Origin: an uncultured Mycoplasmatota bacterium
GTDB taxonomy: Bacteria; Bacillota_I; Bacilli_A; RF39; UBA660
Reading direction: 5' to 3'
Length of the DNA stretch: 49,058 nucleotides
NCBI GenBank assembly: GCA_900546275.1
Contig: URCH01000008.1
Span: 1 to 49,058, forward strand
The notes under the pieces are model-generated. The model had not been told where the DNA came from. It searched no databases and saw only the letters and a program-made list of their open reading frames with translations. Within the stretch, counting starts at the first letter, position 1, and each line of letters begins with the position of its first letter. Of this stretch, positions 39,629 through 47,500 are shown piece by piece. A program made the position numbers and the translations under genes.

Positions 39629-40461
39629 TATTTCACCTTATATATTGTTTCTTTATGAAGAAATAGTGTATCTGCATTAAACATATTATTTATTTTTTCA
39701 TAATATTCATTTTTATTTTCATTATTTACTGTCTTAAACATTTCTAACACTTCCTTAAATTTTGATTCATCTATCATAAAACTATTTAAAAGTATATATT
39801 CTAAATCTGTATCTATGACATCTTTTATTCCATTAAGTATTTTACTTGTATATACTACTGTTCCATTTTCACTATCTATTATCGGATATTTATTTTCTTC
39901 TTTTTCTATATAATTTATTTTTGATTTATTTTTTAAATTAAATTCTTTTAAATAATTATTTATTAAATGTCTTTTTGAATTCATTATTGGAACATATCCA
40001 AACATTTGAATTATTATTTTTGATTTCGTATTTTGAGTAATTTCTTTTATTTCTCTTGTTGTTATTTCATTTGACAAGCAAGTGTAATTTACACCTTTAT
40101 TTAACCAATAGTTTACAGTTAAATAATTAGTAGTCATGTGTTCTTGATTCCATACTAAATCATATTTTAAATTCAATTTTTCTTTTAAATTAACTATACT
40201 TATATCATAGAAAAATACACCTTTAATATCTAAATCATTAAGTTCTAATAATGTTTTTTTTAATACGCCTAATTCACTATTATTAAAGTTTTTATTTAAA
40301 GATATAAATATTTCTTTTTTAGTTTTTATTTTTTTTAATTCGTCTAAAGTAATATAAAATGGCATATTAACACTTAAGTCTTTTATACCTAATAATATTG
40401 CATCTGAAGATATATTATTAATCATTTCTTTATTACTTGGAATAACAATAGTTTTATACAT
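39628..40461 (-). CDS. U32-family partner protein (TrhP1/YrrN type)
   Basis: This 277-residue protein is the short companion of the U32 protein. It shows the barrel-like pattern of the family (DLVWNQEHMTTNYLTVNYWLNKGVNYTCLSNEIT, IIQMFGYVPIMNSKRHLINNYL) but has none of the Cys cluster of its partner. In Bacillus the partner YrrN (TrhP1) is needed together with TrhP2 for tRNA 5-hydroxyuridine formation. Its ATG has GAGGTG upstream and its stop is fused to the next start. It is shorter than Bacillus YrrN by about 30 residues. Confidence 0.78.
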   Translation of the reverse strand: MYKTIVIPSNKEMINNISSDAILLGIKDLSVNMPFYITLDELKKIKTKKEIFISLNKNFNNSELGVLKKTLLELNDLDIKGVFFYDISIVNLKEKLNLKYDLVWNQEHMTTNYLTVNYWLNKGVNYTCLSNEITTREIKEITQNTKSKIIIQMFGYVPIMNSKRHLINNYLKEFNLKNKSKINYIEKEENKYPIIDSENGTVVYTSKILNGIKDVIDTDLEYILLNSFMIDESKFKEVLEMFKTVNNENKNEYYEKINNMFNADTLFLHKETIYKVK

Positions 40462-40598
40462 TTTTTACACCTCTTAAGTATTATATTCTATATACATTTT
40501 TTTAGCAAGAAAAATGAAAAATAATTTTTTTGTGTTTCTATAACTTTTTTTCAATCATATAATATTAAATTTTTATATAATTGTTTATCATTTTAACT

Positions 40599-40631
40599 AA
40601 AAAAAGATAACTATTTTTTCCTAATTATCTT
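40599..40631 (-). terminator. intrinsic terminator after the Fic gene
   Basis: AAGATAA (40604-40610) and TTATCTT (40625-40631) form a stem, and the A run at 40599-40605 is the U tract on the minus strand. Its 5' arm overlaps the flanking direct repeat. Confidence 0.65.
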
Positions 40632-40647
40632 ACTTAAATCTTACTTA
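40627..40647. repeat. direct repeat flanking fic, downstream copy
   Basis: ATCTTACTTAAATCTTACTT plus one base matches 41702-41722 at 20 of 21 positions in the same orientation. Each copy is itself a tandem of two near-identical halves (ATCTTACTTAA). The two copies bracket the Fic gene closely. Confidence 0.65.
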
Positions 40648-40649
40648 TA

Positions 40650-41645
40650 TTAATTTTTATAGTACATTTGATTTTTACTTGTTGGTTTATCAGGAATAGT
40701 TAAATTGACAAATCCTTGCTTAATTGCTGGATCAAGATATTGTCCTCTTAATGTTTCTTTAGATTTAATTCCTAATTTTTCCATTATTTTATTTGCTGTC
40801 ATTGGTTTACCAGTTTCCATTACATCTAATAATTTGTTTATATTGATTGTTTCATTAATGATTGGTAAGTGAGAAGTAGATATTACTTCATCTAAAGTTT
40901 CATCTATCATTTTTAACATAAATTCAATAAAAACATTTGAATTAGCATTTTTATGACACTGTGCGATTGAATTATAATATTCATCTTGATATTTGTGAAT
41001 TTTAGATTCAATAGGTAAATATTCAAAAATATCTTTCCATTTATAAAGAATTGAATTTTGCCATAATCTAACCATTCTTCCATTACCATTTGTAAATGGA
41101 TGAATAAATACAAATTCATAATGAAAAATGCTTGATAAAATTAATGGATGAATTATATCTTTATTTTCATTTAACCATTCGAATAAATCTTTCATTAAAT
41201 AATTAACTCTATCTCCTGGAGGACATACAAATATACAGTTTCCATTTTCATCAAATACTCCTTCTGAAGTAGTTCTAAATTCTCCAGATACTTCTTCAAC
41301 TAAGAAAGTCATAACTCCATGAACTTTTTTTAAATCATCAATAGAATATGGATTAATATTCTTTAACATTTCATATGCTTTATATGCATTTTTAACTTCT
41401 TGAATATCTTTTTGTTCACCAATTACTAATTTACCATTTATAACATCTTTTACTTGTTCTAAACTAAGTGGGTTATTTTCAATAGCAATAGAAGAGTGAA
41501 CAGAATTAATTTTAGTTTGTTTTCTTAAATATGGTGTTTTATCTAAATTAGAATAAGAATCTAATTTACCGATCTTTTCCATAATATCAGATACTTTTTG
41601 TAACATTTCATTTGATATTTCAAATGGTGGAATATATTTATTCAT
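40650..41645 (-). CDS. Fic-family AMP transferase with N-terminal self-inhibition
   Basis: A 331-residue class II Fic protein, which transfers AMP (or another nucleotide moiety) from a nucleotide to hydroxyl groups of target proteins. The catalytic loop is IHPFTNGNGRMVR with His182. The inhibitory helix motif (S/T)xxxE(G/N) is present upstream as SIAIEN (Ser52 to Asn57), so the enzyme is expected to be self-inhibited. The flap region and a C-terminal winged helix (LDVMETGKPMTANKIMEKL) follow. The target is unknown. The ATG has GAGGTG. It is monocistronic, convergent with nothing, and bracketed by direct repeats. Confidence 0.9.
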   Translation of the reverse strand: MNKYIPPFEISNEMLQKVSDIMEKIGKLDSYSNLDKTPYLRKQTKINSVHSSIAIENNPLSLEQVKDVINGKLVIGEQKDIQEVKNAYKAYEMLKNINPYSIDDLKKVHGVMTFLVEEVSGEFRTTSEGVFDENGNCIFVCPPGDRVNYLMKDLFEWLNENKDIIHPLILSSIFHYEFVFIHPFTNGNGRMVRLWQNSILYKWKDIFEYLPIESKIHKYQDEYYNSIAQCHKNANSNVFIEFMLKMIDETLDEVISTSHLPIINETININKLLDVMETGKPMTANKIMEKLGIKSKETLRGQYLDPAIKQGFVNLTIPDKPTSKNQMYYKN

Positions 41646-41701
41646 TTATATCACCTCATTTTACCATTTATATTATACCATTTTATAAGAAAATATACAA
41701 C

Positions 41702-41722
41702 ATCTTACTTAAATCTTGCTTA
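41702..41722. repeat. direct repeat flanking fic, upstream copy
   Basis: Matches 40627-40647 at 20 of 21 positions. A third, weaker half (TTCTACTTAAAG) follows at 41725-41736. It lies about 55 bases upstream of the fic start codon, where an iterated operator would also be possible. Confidence 0.6.
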
Positions 41723-41804
41723 AATTCTACTTAAAGTTAAAAATAGTTTATTCTTCGTGTTCTTGTTTTTTTACTATTTATAGGTAATTTATAGTAAGAA
41801 TTTT

Positions 41805-41995
41805 TCACATATCTAAATGATTCTTTTTCCTTATATTTTTTTGTTTTACAAGTCTGTCTTCAGATTCAAGACAATCAATCATATATTGTTTAGAATCAGT
41901 TTTTATATCTTTTGAATAGTTATTTTGATTGTTAATATTACTTTCTTTATAACCTAGAATTTTACATTTTAATGTTTTAGAAGTTGATTTTATCT
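41805..41995 (-). pseudogene. possible decayed coding remnant upstream of fic
   Basis: The 500-base stretch between fic and the IS has no intact gene. On the minus strand about 60 codons read as a Lys/Asn/Asp-rich segment (LGYKESNINNQNNYSKDI, MIDCLESEDRLVKQKN), and a one-base shift continues it to about 41755 (ESFRYVKNSYYKLPINSKKT). Stops in all three frames break it further upstream. It looks like an eroded hydrophilic gene of unknown type. The AT content alone could produce such a pattern. Confidence 0.25.
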
Positions 41996-42129
41996 ACATC
42001 TTGTATTTTATCCATATAAAATATTTCTATATTATTAATAGCTTCATTCTTTTTTATTTCAAGTGATAACAATTTATTCCATATATATATGTACAAAACA
42101 AATTGATAATTTAATTTTATTAAAAAAAT

Positions 42130-42151
42130 AAAGTTAGGAATTATTCCTAAC
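42130..42151 (-). terminator. terminator hairpin split by the IS, left part
   Basis: Before the insertion the site read AAAGTTAGGAA-TTA-TTCCTAACTTT, an 11-bp perfect stem followed on the minus strand by a U run (A tract at 42122-42128). It was the terminator of the lipoprotein gene at 43660. Because the duplicated eight bases are TTCCTAAC, the left flank still holds an 8-bp stem (42133-42151), while the lipoprotein side keeps only one arm (43645-43655). Confidence 0.75.
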
Positions 42152-43644
42152 GGTTCTATAATAAATAGTGTTGGTGAGAAAAAATCACTGATACTATTTT
42201 TAGTTAATAAAAAAGAGTCATATCAGAAACTCATGATACAATGTAATTGACTAATAAAACATCGAAAGGATCTGATTTATATGACTCATACTGATTATAC
42301 TAAAAATATTTTAAATATTAAAGATGAAAATGTTTATTTTTATGAAAATTGTTATTCTGAAGAACTTATTAAGAACACAAAATGTAAAGTTTTTCACGGT
42401 TATCTTACTTATACACCTAAATACTGTGATGTGTGTGGTATCATTAATAAATCTTCTGATGACATCATTAAATGGAATTTTTTAAGATCTAAATATATTA
42501 GAGTTAATAAGATTTCTAATTATAATACTTATTTAAAACTTGATAAACAAAGATTTTATTGTAAGCATTGTCATCATACTTTTACTGCTAAAACTGACAT
42601 AGTTGGATTTCATAAACAAATTTCTAATGATGTTGAACTTTCCATTAAGCAAGACTTAATGGATAAAATTAGTGAAAAAGATATTGCTAAAAGAAATAAT
42701 GTTTCTTCTAATAAAGTTAATCATATTATGCATGAATTATCAAGAAAAACTATATTACCTGGTATTTTACCTTCCATTATGAACTTTGATGAATTTAAGG
42801 CTACTAAGGATACTATTGGTAAAATGGCTTTTATTATTACTGATACTAAAACTCATAAAACTTTTGATATTTTAGAATCTAGAAAAGCTAATTTTTTAAA
42901 GAAATATTTTTTTAGATTTCCTAGAAAACAAAGACTTGCAGTTAAATTTATTATCATTGATTTATTTGGTCCTTATTATGATTTATTTAAATCTATTTTT
43001 CCTAATGCTACTATTATATCCGATAGATTTCACGTTGTTGCTCAAGCTAATAATGCTTTTAAATGTACTAGAATACAAATTATGAAGAAAGATAAAAAAA
43101 ATTATAAAAAACTTAAAAATTATTGGAAATTATTGCAAAAGTATGAAGATGATTTAGATAATAAAAAGAAATTATATTCTAATTATTTTAAGAAAGAGAT
43201 TACGCAATATGAAATAGTTCAATACTTAATTAATACTAATCCAATTATTAAAGAAACTTATAATATTTATCAAGGTATTATAAAATCTATTAAAAATAAA
43301 GATTCTTCTTTGTTTATTAAAATAATTGAAGGCTCACATAATAATATTTCTGATTATATGAAAACAACCTTAAAAACCTATAAAAAATTCAAATCAAATA
43401 TTATCAATTCATTAAAATATGATTACAATAACGGATTAATCGAAGGAACTAATAATTTAATTAAATGTATCAAAAGAATTTCGTTTGGTTTTAAATCTTT
43501 TAGTCATTTTAAAACTAGAATATTACTTGTTACAGGTATTTATAAAATTTCATAATAAAAGATCAAAACTTGCGTTTTGACCTCTTATATTAAATTCATT
43601 TATCATTAGTTTTTGGTTCCACCAACACTATTTGACAAAGAACC
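42152..43644 (+). mobile_element. intact ISL3-family insertion sequence, copy 2
   Basis: A 1,493-bp element with 25-bp imperfect terminal inverted repeats (left GGTTCTATAATAAATAGTGT, right, read inwards, GGTTCTTTGTCAAATAGTGT, both continuing TGGTG). It is flanked by a perfect 8-bp target duplication, TTCCTAAC, at 42144-42151 and 43645-43652, as expected for the ISL3 family. One full transposase gene is inside. It entered the stem of a terminator hairpin downstream of the lipoprotein gene at 43660. Confidence 0.95.
42281..43555 (+). CDS. ISL3-family transposase
   Basis: The 424-residue transposase is complete. The N-terminus has a zinc-binding pair of motifs (YCDVCGII, FYCKHCHHTF) and a helix-turn-helix region (SEKDIAKRNNVSSNKVNHIM). 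The DDE catalytic triad is seen as NFDEFKATK (Asp), IIDLFGPYYDLF (Asp) and GLIEGTNNLIK (Glu). A start at ATG 42281 is supported by GAAAGGATCTG upstream, and the protein begins MTHTDYTK as in copy 1. The stop is followed by a hairpin (TCAAAACTTGCGTTTTGA). It appears active in sequence. Confidence 0.95.
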   Translation: MTHTDYTKNILNIKDENVYFYENCYSEELIKNTKCKVFHGYLTYTPKYCDVCGIINKSSDDIIKWNFLRSKYIRVNKISNYNTYLKLDKQRFYCKHCHHTFTAKTDIVGFHKQISNDVELSIKQDLMDKISEKDIAKRNNVSSNKVNHIMHELSRKTILPGILPSIMNFDEFKATKDTIGKMAFIITDTKTHKTFDILESRKANFLKKYFFRFPRKQRLAVKFIIIDLFGPYYDLFKSIFPNATIISDRFHVVAQANNAFKCTRIQIMKKDKKNYKKLKNYWKLLQKYEDDLDNKKKLYSNYFKKEITQYEIVQYLINTNPIIKETYNIYQGIIKSIKNKDSSLFIKIIEGSHNNISDYMKTTLKTYKKFKSNIINSLKYDYNNGLIEGTNNLIKCIKRISFGFKSFSHFKTRILLVTGIYKIS

Positions 43645-43659
43645 TTCCTAACTTTACTA

Positions 43660-44058
43660 TTAATCAGCTAACTCATAATCAACACTTACTGCATCAGATA
43701 AGTTTTTCTCAATAAGAACTACTATACTTTGAACCTCGTCAGCCTCTATAGAACTATAATAATCTAATTTTTTTGTTATTAAAATCTTGCCATTTTTATC
43801 TTTAAAATATAAATTTATTTTTTTAATTTCCATAGATTTATCAGAAGTATTTTTAAAAAATATCGTAAAAGTGCTTGTTTCATCTTGCAACTTCATATTA
43901 ATATCATAGATTTCCAAATTACCTACTTTTTTTTCTTCTAAAACACCTTCATTTACAGTATAATTGTCTTTTTTTTTGTCATTTGTTTTTTTTGAACAAC
44001 TACACCCAGTTAAAAGTGTCATTGTTATTAATGTAAAAACTAATATTTTTTTGTACAT
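43660..44058 (-). CDS. small lipoprotein with a FxLYD/DUF-like beta domain
   Basis: This 132-residue exported lipoprotein has a lipobox LTGC at residues 16-19 after a basic N-terminus and hydrophobic stretch. A charged linker (KKTNDKKKDN) is followed by a beta-sandwich-like domain (STFTIFFKNTSDKSMEIKKINLYFKDKNGKIL) of the kind found in FxLYD or DUF3426 domains. It would sit on the outer face of the cytoplasmic membrane. The next gene upstream encodes a related lipoprotein, 22 bp away. The function is unknown. Confidence 0.75.
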   Translation of the reverse strand: MYKKILVFTLITMTLLTGCSCSKKTNDKKKDNYTVNEGVLEEKKVGNLEIYDINMKLQDETSTFTIFFKNTSDKSMEIKKINLYFKDKNGKILITKKLDYYSSIEADEVQSIVVLIEKNLSDAVSVDYELAD

Positions 44059-44080
44059 ATAATACCTCTTTTCATAATAC

Positions 44081-44494
44081 TTATCTTATAACCTCATATT
44101 TTACTGAATAAATTGTTGTTAAATCACCTTCAATATTGGAAGAAAGTTTTAATGTTGATTTAGATTCTATATAATCACCTATATAATTATTAAAACTAAA
44201 TAATTCTTTATTTTCATTATCATAAACAGTAATTTTTATATATTTCACATTTATTTTTTCATCTGTTGTATTTGTGACATTTGCTGTAAAATATGACATA
44301 TTATTATTTGTTTTTAAAATTATATTATCAAATAATAATCCTTCTATTTCCTGTTTTTTTACAACATTTGGATTAGTATTTTGTGAAATTATATTTTCAT
44401 TATTATTTGGTATTTCAGTATTATCTACTTTCTTACCACAACTAGTTACAAATAAACTTGTAAATAATAATGATATTATTAAAATTTTTTTCAT
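44081..44494 (-). CDS. small lipoprotein, paralogue of the next gene
   Basis: The 137-residue product has a signal peptide with lipobox VTSC (Cys19), an Asn-rich linker, and a beta-rich domain similar in pattern to the neighbouring lipoprotein (MSYFTANVTNTTDEKINVKYIKITVYDNENKELF). The two genes probably arose by duplication but are well diverged. It lies 13 bp downstream of the giant repeat protein with AGGAAG before the ATG, so the three genes form one operon. It may help anchor or export that protein. This is an inference from position. Confidence 0.75.
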   Translation of the reverse strand: MKKILIISLLFTSLFVTSCGKKVDNTEIPNNNENIISQNTNPNVVKKQEIEGLLFDNIILKTNNNMSYFTANVTNTTDEKINVKYIKITVYDNENKELFSFNNYIGDYIESKSTLKLSSNIEGDLTTIYSVKYEVIR

Positions 44495-44507
44495 TTAAAC
44501 TTCCTTT

Positions 44508-47500
44508 CTATTTACATGCAGATGATGTAAGCGTTGCACCATATAAGGTTGTTTTAACATTCGAATTTCCAACATTATCCTTAAATAATCCAGCAGGAAT
44601 AACTATCTTTGTATTTCCTGTTCCAACACCTGATGTCTTTGGCTTGTACATCATATAATAAAAATTAGAATATGAAGATAAGTCATTTCCTTTAATATAT
44701 TTATTATAGAATGTTTTACAAGCTGAAACATTAGGACAATCATATCCAAAACTTGCACTTTTTGTTACTCCTCCAACAGAAAATTTGATTTGTGAACTTG
44801 AAGAAGATAAATTAGGAATGGTAGATGATACGCCAGAATTTTTATCTTCTGGTGCCCATCCTAAAAGCCAATTGGCTGTATTACACCAATTAGTTCCTTT
44901 TCCCTCAGTAAAACGCTCAAAAGAAATTGTTGGGCCTGTTTTATCAGATTTTGCAGTAAACGTTTTTGTAACTGAATAATAATTTGTTGTATCAGTAGGT
45001 GTAAATTTAATAGTTATGTTTTTTGTTCCAGTCCCATTTGACTTTAAAACCATCATAGCTACTGCATTAGCGCCAACACTAATGCTACTATTTGAAACAA
45101 TTTGCACAATACTTGTAGATCCATCTGAAACAGCATCGTTAAAAGTTCCAGCTACATTTGCTTTTTGAGATACGGGATATGCAGATGAATTAAACCAAGT
45201 AGATGAAGCTATAGTAACATTTGGCTTTGCTTTTGATATAGTGTATGCTTTTGACCCTCCTGATAAAGTATAGTTATCACAATTTTTAGTTTCTGAACCT
45301 TTAGAAACGTGAACACAAGTTGCCTTAGCAGTATATGATCCAGCAGAAGTAGATTGTGCTCCACTTGTTATTGCTATATATACAGTTTCACTATTAGCAC
45401 CAGTTAAAGATGTAGAGGATAAGGATGGTCCTTGATAACTTCCATTATATGTAAATGTTGTTGTACTTTTCCATGTTACTGTTATACTCTTTTTATTTAC
45501 TGTTAATGTTCCATTTGCTTTTGTTATTGTATAATTTTTTGTTACAACAGTTCCACTTGCATCTTTTATTACTACTGTACTTAGTGTATTTGTCACACTT
45601 CCTGCATTTGTTATTGTTCCACTATTTGTACATGTTGCTGTATGTCCTGATACTAAATTTGTTGAACTTGCACATCCGCTTGTTTTTGTTAATGCACTTC
45701 CATCATATGTCTTACTTGCGCTTGCTGCAGTTACTGTTGTAGTTTTTTTACCTATAGTAAACGCTTTTGTAGTTCCTGTTAATGTATAATTAGAACATTT
45801 GGCTTGTCCACCTGTTACACTTGAACAACTTGCTGTTGATGTATAACTCCCTGCGTTTGTCCCTGTTGTTCTTGTTACTACCATTGTTTCATTTGATATT
45901 CCTGTTGTAACACGTGCTGTTGGGGCTTGAGCTCCTCCAGTATATGTAAATGTCGTTGTGCTTCCCCATGTTAATGCTACACTCTTTTTATTTATTGTAA
46001 AGTTTACTGCTTTTGTTCCTGTATAATTTCCTTTTCCTGTTATTGTTGCAGTTGCAGTTCCAGCATTTATATTATTTTTATATGCTATTGTATAGTGTGT
46101 GTTTAATGTTAATGTTGTGTTTCCATCTTTTACTGTTACTGTTGGTGTTTTTGCTTTTCCATCATATGTATAACTTGTAGGACTTAATGTTACAGTAAAT
46201 GTACTTGCATTTTTTGCATTTATTGTTAAATTTGCTCCTGTATATGCTATTGTGTAATTCTTTGCTAAAAATGTTGAACTATCTGCTAGTGCTAATGTAT
46301 TTTGTTTTATTGCATAAGTTCCTACATTTTCTCCTGCAGTTCTTGATAATGCTCCACTAAACTTTGGTGTTTGTCCACTTACCTGATTACTATATGTATA
46401 TGTTAACGCTGGATCTCCTGCTCCATATATTTTTGATTTTGCATCTGCTTTTACTGTTAATGTTCTTTTATTTATTGAGCAACTAAATTTTTTTGTACCA
46501 CCAGTATTATCACTCCATCTATAGCCACTTGCTAATGTAGCTGTTATTGTATGTGTTCCTGCATTTTTCTGTGTATATCCACTTAATGTATAACCTGCTC
46601 CACTCGTTGCACTTGTTATTTGTTGATTGCTTCCATTATACGTTCTTGTAACACATAAACTATTTGTTGGTATTGTCGCACTATATGCAATTCTTAATCT
46701 AATTGATTTTTCTTCTGACACATTCCCTGCATTATCTACTGCACGCAAATGTAATAAATTATCTCGTTTATTGGTTCTTTCCATTACATATTTATATATA
46801 TTTCCATCTTGTGATGTTGTAAATCCACCACTGGTCGTCCATGTCGTAGCATCATTTATTCTATATTCAATTCTATTTATTCCAGAAATACTTTCATTAA
46901 AAGACCACTCTAATTTTGTTGCATATAATGACCAATCATCACTTCCTGCTAATGTATAAGTAGCACTACTAGTATTTTTATTATATTTAGTTATGCCTGA
47001 ATTCCAAGTTGGTTTTGTTGTATCTATTTTTAAAGTTGATGATTTTACTTCTGATACATTTCCTAAGTTATCTACAACACGAATATATATTACATCATTT
47101 CTTTGTGCATTTCTTTCCATTACATATTTGGTTGTACTACCATTTTTTGTTATTGTAAATCCACCACCTGTACTCCAAGTAGTTTGATTATTTAATCTAT
47201 ATTCAATCCTATTTATTCCAGAATTACCTTCTGTTACATTCCATTCTAATTTTGTATAACCATTTGTCCAATCATCTAATCCTGCTGATTTATATTCAGA
47301 TGAATCTGATTGTTTGATAGATTTAGTAATATCTGAAAGAATTGGTCCTTCATTATCTAAATACATATTTGAAGAAACAACACTATTAGCACTTAATGTG
47401 TTTTTAGCTCTATCAGTTATTGAAGTACTATTACATACATATAGTTTTCCTGCTCCTGTTTTACCTTTAACATTTACTTTAACAGAACCTGATGTTGCTC

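Noticed and set aside
35137..43644. One contiguous defence island from DUF1016 to the IS
   Set aside because: Housekeeping genes greA and the tRNA hydroxylase pair lie in the middle in their conserved order, so the accessory genes are separate insertions.
45455..45742. Plus-strand Leu/Tyr-rich frame resembling a membrane protein
   Set aside because: It is the complement of Thr/Asn/Lys-rich repeat coding on the minus strand; composition explains it and no start signal is present.
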